A stretch of DNA of 64,000 nt. Source: VXYL01 sp965199945. GTDB lineage: Bacteria; Pseudomonadota; Gammaproteobacteria; Pseudomonadales; Azotimanducaceae. The stretch lies in NCBI GenBank assembly GCA_965199945.1, contig OZ241354.1, forward strand, positions 1,426,001-1,490,000, written 5' to 3'. The translations under genes and the position numbers were made by a program. The notes beneath the pieces were generated by a model, which worked only from the letters and a program-made list of their open reading frames with translations, was not told where the DNA came from and ran no database searches. Below, piece after piece: positions 40,814 through 49,450 of the stretch (the first letter of the stretch is position 1; the number at the start of each line of letters is the position of its first letter).

Positions 40814-41766
40814 TGCCGGCTCCGGTGCTCGAAATCCGCGAGCTGGCGGTGGAGTTCAAGACCGACACCGGCCTCACCCACGCCCTGCGCGACGTGAGCT
40901 TCGATGTGCCCCGGGGCGAAGTCACGGCCATCGTCGGCGAGTCCGGCTCCGGCAAGTCCGTCACCGCCAACTGCATCATGCGGCTGATCGAGAAGCCCGG
41001 GCGCATCACCAATGGGTCCATTCGGTTCATGCCCACCAGCGGCGAGGAATTCGACATCGTCGCCCTGCCGAAGAAGGACCCGCGGCTGCTCGACTTGCGC
41101 GGCGGCCACATCAGCATGGTCTTCCAGGAGCCGATGACGGCGCTCTCGCCGGTCCACAACATCGGCGGCCAAGTCGCCGAAGCGATTCTCTGCCACCGCG
41201 ACGTAACCAAGCAGGAGGCGTGGGCGGAAGCCGCCGAGATGCTGATGCGCGTGGGCATCGACGACATCGAGCGGCGCATGCGGATGTATCCGTTCGAGTT
41301 CTCCGGCGGCATGCGGCAGCGGGTGGTGATCGCCACCGCCCTAGTGTGCAACCCCGAGGTGCTGATCTGCGACGAGCCGACCACGGCCCTCGACGTGACC
41401 ATCCAGGCCGAAATCCTCACCCTCGTGCGCGACCTGCAGAACGAACTGAAGAACTCGGTGATCTTCATCACCCACGACCTCGGCGTGGTGGCGCAGATCG
41501 CGGATCACGTGGTGGTGATGTACCAAGGGCGCGTGCTGGAGATCGGCACCGTGCGGCAAGTGCTCAAGGATCCCGTGCATCCCTACACGAAGGGCCTGTT
41601 GAAGGCGATTCCCGGCATCGTGCCGCCCGGCGAGCGCCTGGCCACCATCGCCAGCGTGGTCGGCGATGCCGACATCACGACGCCCCATCCGCTCGTGGCG
41701 CTGCCGGACGGACGCCAGGCGAGCCTGCCGCCGGCGGAAGCGCTTCGCCTGGGAGGCACGCCATGA
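40813..41766 (+). CDS. peptide/oligopeptide-type ABC transporter ATPase (DppD-like)
   Basis: A 317-aa ATP-binding subunit. Walker A GESGSGKSV near residue 38, Q-loop MVFQEPMTALSPVHNIGGQ, signature FSGGMRQRVVIATAL, Walker B VLICDEPTTALDVTIQAE and H-loop FITHDLGVVAQIAD are all intact. The C-terminal HPYTKGLLKAIPGIVPPGER region is typical of Dpp/Opp ATPases. Its ATG shares one base with the permease stop, and it overlaps the next ATPase by 4 bases. Confidence 0.95.
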   Translation: MPAPVLEIRELAVEFKTDTGLTHALRDVSFDVPRGEVTAIVGESGSGKSVTANCIMRLIEKPGRITNGSIRFMPTSGEEFDIVALPKKDPRLLDLRGGHISMVFQEPMTALSPVHNIGGQVAEAILCHRDVTKQEAWAEAAEMLMRVGIDDIERRMRMYPFEFSGGMRQRVVIATALVCNPEVLICDEPTTALDVTIQAEILTLVRDLQNELKNSVIFITHDLGVVAQIADHVVVMYQGRVLEIGTVRQVLKDPVHPYTKGLLKAIPGIVPPGERLATIASVVGDADITTPHPLVALPDGRQASLPPAEALRLGGTP

Positions 41767-42578
41767 GCGACACGCTGCTCGAAGTGCGCGGCCTCGGCAA
41801 GATCTTCGACGGGCTGGCGGCGGTGGAGGACGTCTCCTTCGACTTGGCGCGCGCCGAGACGCTGGGCATCGTCGGCGAGTCCGGCTCCGGCAAGACCACC
41901 CTCGCGCGGTGCATCCTGCGCGCCATCGATCCGGACGCCGGCACGGTGCGCTTCAACAGTGCTTCGGGGTGGACGAATCTGCACGACCTCCGGGAACGTG
42001 ATCTGGTGCCGCTGCGGCGCGAAATGCAGATGATCTTCCAGGACCCGTTCTCGTCCCTGAATCCGCGCATGACGGTGCGCCAGATCGTCGAGGAGCCGCT
42101 CCTCGTCCACGGCGAACGCAACCGCGCCAAGCGGCTTGAACAGGCGATCCACATGCTCGAGCTCGTGCAGCTGGAACGCGACTCGCTGACGCGCTATCCG
42201 CACGCCTTCTCCGGCGGCCAGCGGCAGCGCATCGGCATCGCCCGCGCCCTGGTGCTGCGCCCCACCTTCGTGGTGTGCGACGAGTCGGTCTCCGCCCTTG
42301 ACGTCTCGGTGCAGGCGCAGATCATCAATCTGCTTGAAGACCTGCAACAGGAACTGGGCCTCACCTACCTGTTCGTCGCCCACGACCTGGCCGTGGTGCG
42401 CCACATCTGCGACCGCGTGCTGGTGATGCACCGCGGCAAGGTTGTGGAGACCGGCACCGTGGAGGACGTCTTCGAACAGCCGCAGCGGAACTACACCAAG
42501 CTCCTGCTCTCCGCCATCCCCTCGCCGGACCCGGATGTGCCGCTGAAGCCGCTAGACCGTGGTGCGCTTGGTCTCTAG
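41763..42578 (+). CDS. peptide/oligopeptide-type ABC transporter ATPase (DppF-like)
   Basis: A 271-aa second ATPase of the importer. Walker A GESGSGKTTLARC near residue 37, the Q-loop MIFQDPFSSLNPRMTV, signature FSGGQRQRIGIARAL, Walker B FVVCDESVSALDVSVQAQ and H-loop VAHDLAVVRHICD are intact. It ends the four-gene operon. The transporter probably imports peptides or similar solutes using a binding protein encoded elsewhere. Confidence 0.95.
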   Translation: MSDTLLEVRGLGKIFDGLAAVEDVSFDLARAETLGIVGESGSGKTTLARCILRAIDPDAGTVRFNSASGWTNLHDLRERDLVPLRREMQMIFQDPFSSLNPRMTVRQIVEEPLLVHGERNRAKRLEQAIHMLELVQLERDSLTRYPHAFSGGQRQRIGIARALVLRPTFVVCDESVSALDVSVQAQIINLLEDLQQELGLTYLFVAHDLAVVRHICDRVLVMHRGKVVETGTVEDVFEQPQRNYTKLLLSAIPSPDPDVPLKPLDRGALGL

Positions 42579-42679
42579 CCGACCTCCGCAGCCCCTGTTC
42601 CGACCTCGAGGCACTGGCGAGGCGGATGGAACGACGGTGGCGCCGGCACACCAATTCGCGCAAGCCTAATCGACCGAAC

Positions 42680-43633
42680 TCATTCGTGTTGCTGCCCGTC
42701 GTCCACTTGGCGGGCTGCCTCGGAACGGCCTCGGGCTGCCATGAATGCCAGATACGCCTCTTCCAAGGTAGGCGTCTGCACGATGTCGGCGCCGTCCGGC
42801 GGGTCGTTCGCCGCCACGCCGCGCAGCACGACGTTCTCTCCATCGCCGCTGCGCGAGACGATCTCGTAGTCCGTCTCCACCTGCTCGGCCTGGGCGGCGC
42901 TTGTCGTGAGCTCGAAGACGCGGCCTGCGGCCTGCTCGAGAATGCGGTCCGGGTGGCCCTTGAAGACGATCTTGCCGCCGTCCAGGAGCGCGATCTCCGT
43001 GCATCCGCCGCCGAGGTCGGCGACGATGTGGGTGGAGAGTAGGATCGTGCGCTCGCGTCCAAGCCGCGCCATCATCTGCCGGAAGCGCATGCGCTCTTCG
43101 GGATCCAAGCCAACCGTCGGCTCGTCCACAACCAGCACTTGGGGGTCGTGAACCAGCGCCTGCGCCACGCCGAGGCGCCGCACCATGCCGCCGGAGAGCT
43201 TCTTCACCTTGCGATCCGCCGCCTCCGCCAGGCCGACCTGCTCCAGCGTTTCGGCAACGCGTGCGCGGCGCTCCTTCTTGTCCACCATGCCGGAGAGCCG
43301 CGCCAAGGTGTCGAGGACTTCCTCCGCGCGATGCTGCCGCCAAGCACCGAACTCCTGCGGCAGGTAGCCGATGCGGCCGCGCACCTCGCGGCGCTCGCGG
43401 GCGACATCGTAGCCGCAGACGCGCACGCGGCCTCGGCTCGGCTCGAGCAGCGTGCAGATGATGCGCATGAGCGTGCTCTTGCCGGCGCCGTTGGGCCCCA
43501 GAAGCCCGAACAGCCCGGTGCCGAGCGCTAGATCGACGCCATCGAGCGCCGTGTGGCCGCCCTTGTAGGTGTGGCCGAGGCCCTGCGCCTCGATTGTGGA
43601 GCCGCCATGGCTCGACGGTGCGAAGTCGGTCAT
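42680..43633 (-). CDS. ABC transporter ATP-binding protein (ABC-2/exporter type), orphan
   Basis: A 317-aa ATPase of the kind that works with ABC-2 type exporter permeases. Walker A LLGPNGAGKSTLMRI, Q-loop GYLPQEFGAW, signature KLSGGMVRRLGVAQAL, Walker B LVVDEPTVGLDPEERMR and H-loop LLSTHIVADLG are intact. The C-terminal extension ends TPTLEEAYLAFMAARG, as in CcmA/NatA-like ATPases. ATG 43633 is chosen; an in-frame start at 43699 lies close to tRNA-Glu. No permease follows, so the partner is elsewhere or lost. Confidence 0.9.
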   Translation of the reverse strand: MTDFAPSSHGGSTIEAQGLGHTYKGGHTALDGVDLALGTGLFGLLGPNGAGKSTLMRIICTLLEPSRGRVRVCGYDVARERREVRGRIGYLPQEFGAWRQHRAEEVLDTLARLSGMVDKKERRARVAETLEQVGLAEAADRKVKKLSGGMVRRLGVAQALVHDPQVLVVDEPTVGLDPEERMRFRQMMARLGRERTILLSTHIVADLGGGCTEIALLDGGKIVFKGHPDRILEQAAGRVFELTTSAAQAEQVETDYEIVSRSGDGENVVLRGVAANDPPDGADIVQTPTLEEAYLAFMAARGRSEAARQVDDGQQHE

Positions 43634-43719
43634 TTGGCTCGCGTTCGCTGCGACGACCAGCGCACCATACCCCAAGAACACGACGTTTTGCGCCCACAAG
43701 CCACGGATCGTCGAGGATT

Positions 43720-43795
43720 TGGCGTCCCCTAGGGGAGTCGAACCCCTGTTGCCGGGATGAAAACCCGAAGTCCTAGGCCACTAGACGAAGGGGAC
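43720..43795 (-). tRNA. tRNA-Glu (anticodon TTC)
   Basis: A 76-base cloverleaf on the minus strand including an encoded CCA. The acceptor GTCCCCT pairs with AGGGGAC. The anticodon loop TTTTCAT gives TTC, closed by a CGGG/CCCG stem. The T-arm is AGGGG-TTCGACT-CCCCT. It is close to Escherichia coli tRNA-Glu. An ISAs1-type element starts 82 bases beyond its 5' end. Confidence 0.97.
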
Positions 43796-43866
43796 GTGGC
43801 AAACCGCCGGAGAGCGGCAAGGCGGCGCATTGTAGGGCGCGACCATGCGGATGACAAGCGTTTGTG

Positions 43867-43876
43867 CGGGCTACTC
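43867..43876. repeat. 10-bp direct repeat flanking the ISAs1-type element (left)
   Basis: CGGGCTACTC here recurs exactly at 46071-46080, immediately outside the terminal inverted repeats, as expected for an ISAs1 target duplication. It is part of a longer sequence (TGCGGGCTACTCCA) that also occurs at 46242-46255, so the element landed in a repeated motif. Confidence 0.8.
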
Positions 43877-46070
43877 CAGGGCTTTTTCACGCTATGTCGC
43901 AAGTGGTTGAGAGGGAAGGCGGAGGAGGAAGTGCTGGCTATGCGGGCGCGGAAGGTGTATCAAGGAGGGCATGGAGAGGATCGAAGCGCTGGCGGGGCGT
44001 CTGGACGTGGCGGTTCGGGAGGTGGCGGTGCGACCGGCGCGGGCGGACGAGCGCCGGCGCTGGGACGCGCTGATGGCGGAGCACCACTATCTTGGGTTCA
44101 GGCAGTTCGCGGGCCGCGGCCTGCGGCACGTGGCGGAGTGGCGGGGCCATTGGGTGGCGCTCGTGGGCTGGCAGTCGGGGGCGTTCAAGTGCGGGCCTCG
44201 GGACCGGTGGCTGGGGTGGCATCGTTCGGTGCAGTTCCGGCGTCTGCACCTGATCGGGAACAACACGCGGTTCCTGGTGCTGCCGGAGGCGTCGGGGACG
44301 CCGAACCTGGCGTCGCGGGCGCTGTCGCTGAGCCTGCGGCGGCTGAGCGCGGACTGGCGGGAGGCGCACGGCCATCCTCTGGAGCTGGCGGAGACGTTCG
44401 TGGATCCGTCGCGGTTCCGCGGGACGTGCTGCCGGGCGTCGAACTGGACGCGGGTGGGTCGGACGCGGGGCTTCGCGCGGCACAACGGGCGGTACGTGGA
44501 CGCGCATGGTTCGCGCAAGGAGATGTACGTGCGGCCGCTTCGCCCGGACGCGCGGGAGCGGCTGGCGTGCGCGGAGGACCGCGCGGAGTGGGGCCCGCCG
44601 AAGGCGTGGTCGGCGTCGTGGCGGACGGACGGGCTGCGTTCGCTGCGGGACCTGTTCGCGGAGCTGCCGGACTGCCGGCGCGGCCAGGGCAGGAAGCACC
44701 GTCTGGCGACGGTGCTGTCGCTGGTGGCGCTGGCGCGGCTGTCGGGGCGTTCGGGGCCGGCGGCCGGCGAGCGCTACGCGAAGGGGCTGTCGCAGGAGGA
44801 GCTGGCGGCGCTGGGGGCGTGGCGGAACCCGCGCGCGGGGAAGCGGGAGGCGCCGTCGGACTCGACGTTCTGCCGGGTGATGGCGGACACCGACCCGGAC
44901 GCGCTGCAGCAGGTGCTGTCGCGCTGGTCGGCGCCGCGCGCGGATGCCGACGCGGAGCGCGAGGAGGCTGCGGCGCGGGAGCGCGGGAAGGCCGCCGCGG
45001 GGAGGAAGGCGGCGGACGCCAGGGACATCCGCGACCGCTTCGACCGGCGGGCGCTGTCGGCCGACGGCCGCGACCCGGAGGGTCGCCGCGCATCCGCGGC
45101 GCGAACCGCAACGCCGGCGGCGACGCCCGCTTCGAGACCGTGACGCTGGTGGCGCACGACGGCCGGCCGGTGGCCAGCCGCTGCGTCCTCGAAGAGGGCG
45201 GCGAGGCCGCGGCCACCGCGGCGCTGCTCGAGGACGTGGACGTGCGCGGGCACCTTGTCACGCTCGACGCCCTGCACCCGTCGTTCGACATGGAGCGCCG
45301 CCTGGTCGACGTCCACGGCGCCGACTACCTGTTCGCGGTCAAGGGCAACTGCCCGGAGACCTTCGCGGCGCTGGCGAAGATGGACTGGGACGCGCCCGGC
45401 GTCCGCCGCCACGAGGCGCCGCCGGAGAAGGCGCACGGGCGCATCGAGCGGCGCGCCGTCGCCGCGCGCGACCTGCCGAAGGGCATGCTGAAGTTCCGGC
45501 ACGCCCGCCAGGCGTTCCGCGTCCGCCGCCAGCGGACCGTCGCCAAGACCGGCGAGGCCGCCGAGGAGACCGCCTACGGCATCTGCTCGGTCGCCGCCGA
45601 GCGCGCCGGCCCCGAACGCCTGCTGGCCTGGAACCGCGGCCACTGGATGGTCGAGAACGGCAACCACCACCCCCGCGACGCCAGCCTCGGCGAGGACGCC
45701 TGCCGCGTCCGCGTCCGCCACGCGCCCGCCAACAACGCCATCATGAACAACATCGCCCTCGCCGTCGTCCGGCACCGCGGCTTCCGCTTCGTGCCGGAAG
45801 CCGTCGACCACTTCTCGATGCGCCGCGAGGACGCCTTCGACGCCGTCCTCTCGCCCGGATAGCCTGCTCCGCGCCTCCGCCGCCCCCCATCCGAAGCGTT
45901 CCGGCGCCCGCCGACGGCCGCCGTCCCCGGACGGGGGCGCGAAAACCGCCCAAACGACCACGAAATCACCGACCGGCAACAGACCGGCCGCGCATCGCAT
46001 CGCCACCCGTCCGGCTCAACCTCCCGCTTCCCGACCAGCCCCGCCTCGCCCCAAGCGTGAAAAAACCCTG
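43877..46070 (+). mobile_element. ISAs1-type insertion sequence with DUF4338/DruA fusion
   Basis: A 2194-bp element. The terminal inverted repeats are CAGGGCTTTTTCACGCT (43877-43893) and its complement at 46054-46070 with one mismatch. Both sides carry the 10-bp duplication CGGGCTACTC. It encodes one long gene joining a DUF4338 (DruA-like) domain to an ISAs1 DDE transposase, broken by a one-base frameshift. After the gene, 45863-46053 is noncoding. The element sits next to tRNA-Glu. Confidence 0.85.
43971..45862 (+). pseudogene. DUF4338 (DruA-like) / ISAs1 transposase fusion, frameshifted
   Basis: ATG 43971 has AAGGAGG upstream. Residues about 25-195 match DUF4338, the family of the Druantia protein DruA: RWDALMAEHHYLGFRQFAGR, VGWQSGAFKCGPRDRWLGW, HLIGNNTRFLVLPEASGTPN, LAETFVDPSRFRGTCCRASN. 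Residues about 215-310 match the ISAs1-associated N-terminal domain (LFAELPDCRRGQGRKHRLAT, SDSTFCRVMADTDP). After ALSADGRDPEG near 45081 the frame breaks. It resumes in another frame with GANRNAGG, VTLDALHPSFDMERRL, YLFAVKGNCPETFAAL and NRGHWMVENGNHH. The span is one base short of a multiple of three, so one base restored gives about 630 residues. It may be inactive or mis-sequenced. Confidence 0.82.
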
Positions 46071-46314
46071 CGGGCTACTCCAAGGCAATCGCATTTGGGC
46101 CGTGGCAGGGCGAAAAACCGCCCATGAAGGCCCGATTTCCGCCCTAGGAGCGCTCCAAACAGACCAGAAAGAGACCTTTTCGCAGCATCAAGCGGCCAAG
46201 ACCGGCGATACCGAGACATATTTTGTCCTAATGCGTTTGCCCTGCGGGCTACTCCACGCTGTCAAATGTCGTACGGCGCAAGGAAACTGCGGTGCGGCTG
46301 GTGTCGCTGCTGGC
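46071..46314. repeat. repeat-containing gap after the ISAs1-type element
   Basis: No gene is seen. The right direct repeat occupies 46071-46080. A further copy of CCCTGCGGGCTACTCCA stands at 46239-46255, preceded by GCGTTTG. GCGTTTG also precedes the motif at the left side of the element. This indicates an interspersed repeat rather than only an insertion scar. Confidence 0.55.
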
Positions 46315-46659
46315 TCAGTCTTGCGTCAAGAGCAACAGCACCCGCTCCAGCACGGCGTCCACCGTTTCCGCAGGCAACGCGGCGATGACCGAAGCATTGC
46401 GCTTCCGCCAGTCCAAGCTCTTGATCTGATCGGCCAGGATCACGCCAGTCACCCTCAGACCACTCGGAATCGCAACTTCGAAAGGGTAGCCCTTCGCACG
46501 GTTCGTGATTGGGCAGAGCAAGGCAAGGCCAACTTTGCTGTTGTACGCGCTAGAAGACACCACAAGCGCAGGACGCCGGCCGGCTTGTTCGCGGCCGGCC
46601 TGTGGATTCAGGTCGATCCACACCGCGTCCCCTCGACGGGGTGACCACGCAGCCGGCAT
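46315..46659 (-). CDS. mazF: MazF/PemK-family endoribonuclease toxin
   Basis: A 114-aa toxin-family RNase that cleaves mRNA. It has WSPRRGDAVWIDLNPQAGRE, QAGRRPALVVSSSAYNSKVG, LLCPITNRAKGYPFEV and the C-terminal VTGVILADQIKSLDWRKRNA. These are the regions forming the MazF active groove. The ATG at 46659 shares one base with the stop of the upstream antitoxin-like gene. Intact as read. Confidence 0.92.
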   Translation of the reverse strand: MPAAWSPRRGDAVWIDLNPQAGREQAGRRPALVVSSSAYNSKVGLALLCPITNRAKGYPFEVAIPSGLRVTGVILADQIKSLDWRKRNASVIAALPAETVDAVLERVLLLLTQD

Positions 46660-46901
46660 CACCACGCTTCGTCGCCAACGCTCGTGCCGGTGTTGACCTC
46701 CCCATGCCGATTGGTCTCGGAAACCTGCCGCAGCAGATCGTGCAGGCGCAGAGGACGACGCACGATCGGGCGGACAGTCAACGCGGCGCGATCGCAACTG
46801 AGGCGAACAGGGCTATCGACGTCCAACGCCAGCTGCTCGGCGACCGATTCGGGGATGCGAAGGGCCAAGCTGTTGCCCCACTTCTTGATCTGCGCCTCCA
46901 C
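46659..46901 (-). CDS. mazE: MazE/AbrB-type antitoxin
   Basis: An 80-aa protein whose first 45 residues form a swapped-hairpin AbrB/MazE domain (QIKKWGNSLALRIPESVAEQ, LALDVDSPVRLSCDRAALTV). The flexible C-terminal half would bind and neutralise MazF. The stop overlaps the mazF start by one base, so the two are co-translated, and the pair should autoregulate. Confidence 0.9.
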   Translation of the reverse strand: MEAQIKKWGNSLALRIPESVAEQLALDVDSPVRLSCDRAALTVRPIVRRPLRLHDLLRQVSETNRHGEVNTGTSVGDEAW

Positions 46902-47036
46902 GGCCAGCTCCCAGTAGATACAGACGTAGAGACACTACCGAACACACTTCGGTACCGTCAACGCCGGCCCAGCAGCGCGTCCCTAGCCCCGGCGGCACCA
47001 CGTCAACAACGGCTACGGGGCACAGTGCCGCACTCC

Positions 47037-47843
47037 TTAGCCGTCCAGTGCCTTCAACATGCGCTTCAAGGCGAAGTGGCGGTAGCTGCCGAGGACGAGC
47101 TCGCGCACTTCCTGCCAATTCACATGCTCTTCGATGTCGAGGTCGATCCAACCGCGGTGGCCGATGTAGCGCGGCACCTCGAAGCGCGGATCGTCGGTGA
47201 GCGTTGCCTGCAGTTCGGCGCCAACCCAGAACTCCACGCGAAAGCGCAGTCGCCGTGTTCGGTAGGCAACGAGGAAGGTGCGCTTGCCGGCCTTGAACGC
47301 CGGTGCGCCGAACTGCGTCGCCTCGACGGTTTCCGGCAGCTCGGCGCACAGCGCCCGCAGGCGGGCGAGCTTCTCCTGGGCGTGCGGCGCCGAGAGCGGG
47401 TCGAACACCTCGGGATCGACGGTTTCGGTGGGTGGTTCGATGGCGATCGTCTCGCCGATCTGCTTCGCCAGCGCTGCCGGCGCCGTGTTGACGTATGCCT
47501 CCCGCACCCGCGTGGCGATGGTCAGCCAGTCGTTGCCGCGATTCAAATGGACGCCCAGCCAGCCCTTGGTTCCGACGTAGGGCGGCACGAAGTAGAACCG
47601 CTCCTCGCCTTCCACGTGCAGCGCCTGGGCACCCGGCGGCGCGTTCACCCACAGCGCGATGCGGCCGTCGCCGTGGTGGTTCACGGCCAAGGTGGCGAAG
47701 GTCTTGCCGCGCACCTTGAAATCCGGCGCCAGGGCGCTGAAGGCGGCATCCTCGGCAGAGCCTGAGCCTTTGCCGGCAGGCGCTTCCGCTTCCGGGAAGG
47801 AAAAACAGATCTCGCGCACCGCGGCGACGATGTCCTTGCCCAA
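47037..47843 (-). CDS. tandem MmcQ/YjbR (DUF419) domain protein
   Basis: A 268-aa protein made of two copies of the roughly 120-residue YjbR fold. Copy 1 has ICFSFPEAEAPAGKG, FKVRGKTFATLAVNHHGDGR, and YVGTKGWLGVHLNRGNDW. Copy 2 has LCAELPETVEATQFG, FKAGKRTFLVAYRTRRL, and YIGHRGWIDLDIEEHVNW. Single-domain members are common; the biochemical function is unknown, although a DNA-binding-like fold is known. It is divergent from the GH43-like gene. Confidence 0.85.
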   Translation of the reverse strand: MGKDIVAAVREICFSFPEAEAPAGKGSGSAEDAAFSALAPDFKVRGKTFATLAVNHHGDGRIALWVNAPPGAQALHVEGEERFYFVPPYVGTKGWLGVHLNRGNDWLTIATRVREAYVNTAPAALAKQIGETIAIEPPTETVDPEVFDPLSAPHAQEKLARLRALCAELPETVEATQFGAPAFKAGKRTFLVAYRTRRLRFRVEFWVGAELQATLTDDPRFEVPRYIGHRGWIDLDIEEHVNWQEVRELVLGSYRHFALKRMLKALDG

Positions 47844-47881
47844 TGGCCTCCTCCAGTCGAACCTTGGCGTATGATCGCCTC

Positions 47882-48865
47882 ATGCCTGCCGCGCGTCCAG
47901 TTGCGAAGCGTCTGCTCGACGCGCCCATCGTGGCGCCGACGTCGCACCCCAGCATCGGCGAGAACATCCAAGGGCCGTCCCTCGTTCGCGTTCCGGAGTG
48001 GATTCCGAGCGCCCTTGGCCGCTACTACCTCTACTTCGCCGACCACAAGGGCGCCTACATCCGCCTTGCCTACGCCGATGTGCTGACGGGGCCGTGGCGC
48101 ATCCATGTGCCAGGCAGTCTGCACCTGCGGGACACGCCCTTCCCCAACGATCCGCCGCCGATTTCGGAGGAATCGCTGCGCACTGCCGAAGCGCACATGG
48201 AGGCGTCCGGGCGGCGCATCGCCCACAGCGTGCGCGCCGAACTGACGACGCCGCACATCGCCTCGCCGGATGTCCACGTGGACGACCAGAACCAGCGCAT
48301 CGTCATGTACTACCACGGTCTGGAGAGCGCTGGCCGGCAAGTGACCCGGGCCGCCGTGTCGCGCGACGGCCTCGCCTTCGAGTGCGGCGAGGAGATTCTC
48401 GGCCGAACCTACATGCGCGTCTTCGACTATCGCGGCGACACCTTCGCGTTGGCAATGCCCGGCCAGTTCTACCGCGTCGTCGAACCCCTGCGCCGTCTCG
48501 AAGCCGGCCCGCTGCTCTTCAACCCGGACATGCGCCACTCGGCAGTGCTGCTGCGGGGCGGTTCGCTGTGCGTCTTCTGGACCCAGGTCGGCGACGTGCC
48601 GGAACGCATCCTGCTCTCCACCATCGACCTGCGCGGCGACTGGATGCGGTGGCGAGAATCCGAACCAATCGAAGTGCTGCGCCCGCAACGCCCCTGGGAA
48701 GGCGCCGACGCGCCCCTCGAGCCGTCGATCCGCAGCGTCGCCTACGGGCCCGTGAACCAACTGCGCGACCCGGCGATCTACACGGAAGGCGAACGAACCT
48801 ACCTCCTCTACGCGGTTGCCGGCGAGAGCGGCATCGCCATCGCCGAGATCGACTGGCAGGCGTAG
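47882..48865 (+). CDS. GH43-like five-bladed beta-propeller protein
   Basis: A 327-aa protein resembling glycoside hydrolase family 43/62/117-like propellers. Typical segments are IQGPSLVRVPEWIPSALGRY with YYLYFADHKGAYIRLAYADVL, IASPDVHVDDQNQRIVMYYH, and RDPAIYTEGERTYLLYAVAG near the end. The RDPAIY motif is the kind seen in propeller blade repeats. There is no signal peptide, so it would act in the cytoplasm. A glycosidase activity is not proven. ATG 47882 is chosen; 47843 in frame is possible. Confidence 0.75.
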   Translation: MPAARPVAKRLLDAPIVAPTSHPSIGENIQGPSLVRVPEWIPSALGRYYLYFADHKGAYIRLAYADVLTGPWRIHVPGSLHLRDTPFPNDPPPISEESLRTAEAHMEASGRRIAHSVRAELTTPHIASPDVHVDDQNQRIVMYYHGLESAGRQVTRAAVSRDGLAFECGEEILGRTYMRVFDYRGDTFALAMPGQFYRVVEPLRRLEAGPLLFNPDMRHSAVLLRGGSLCVFWTQVGDVPERILLSTIDLRGDWMRWRESEPIEVLRPQRPWEGADAPLEPSIRSVAYGPVNQLRDPAIYTEGERTYLLYAVAGESGIAIAEIDWQA

Positions 48866-48998
48866 CGACACGGCGGGTTCGGGATCTCGGCTGCACGGCG
48901 AGCCATTTGCAATGTCCGCGGAGTGCCGTAGGAGATGTCGGTGAGCGCGGCTTCTTCGCCAAGGCGTATGATGGCTTGGTCAGGGGGAGCGGAAGGCC

Positions 48999-49310
48999 AT
49001 GAGCCAAGCCAATCTCCAAGCGCCGGCCAAGGCCGCCGCAACAACGCTGCTAAGGGCGATGGCTGCCGAGCTCGCCGCGGTCGGCGTGCGCGAACTGTGG
49101 CTGTTCGGGAGCGTGGCGCGCGGCGACGACGGCCCGAACAGCGACATCGACATCGCGATCCGCGTAGGCAAGCCGATGCTCAAAGCGGTCTTCGCCGCGG
49201 AAGACATCCTGAGTTCGCGGCTCGGCCGGCGTGTCGACGTGGCGATCTTGCCGTTCACCGAACGCCTGCGGTTCATGGGGGCCGAGAAAGACCTCGTGCG
49301 GGTGTTCTGA
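48999..49310 (+). CDS. minimal nucleotidyltransferase (MNT) protein
   Basis: A 103-aa protein with the nucleotidyltransferase motif LWLFGSVARGDDGPNSDID, including the two catalytic Asp, and a third acidic position at RRVDVAILPF. Such proteins are the antitoxins of HEPN-MNT modules and can AMPylate their toxin. Here the gene that follows, starting with a TGATG overlap, codes for only 38 residues, so the HEPN partner seems truncated or lost. Confidence 0.85.
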   Translation: MSQANLQAPAKAAATTLLRAMAAELAAVGVRELWLFGSVARGDDGPNSDIDIAIRVGKPMLKAVFAAEDILSSRLGRRVDVAILPFTERLRFMGAEKDLVRVF

Positions 49311-49426
49311 TGCGGAAGCCGAGCCGGGCAGTCTGCGCGATGTGGTTGTGGAACACGCTGAACCACGCGATTGAAAGGCACAAGAGAGGCGTGATCCCTA
49401 TGCCGCAAATGCAGGATTTGTATTGA
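49310..49426 (+). CDS. short frame downstream of MNT gene, possible HEPN remnant
   Basis: A 38-residue frame starting at ATG 49310, sharing one base with the MNT stop. It begins MRKPSRAVCAMWLWNTLNHA and ends in MQDLY. The position is exactly where a HEPN toxin gene begins, and ALWNTLNHAIER-like helical text resembles the first helix of such proteins. Nothing further supports identity. The bases that follow are AT-rich and run into tRNA-Ser. Confidence 0.3.
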   Translation: MRKPSRAVCAMWLWNTLNHAIERHKRGVIPMPQMQDLY

Positions 49427-49450
49427 ATATCAACATGTTAATTAGGAACT

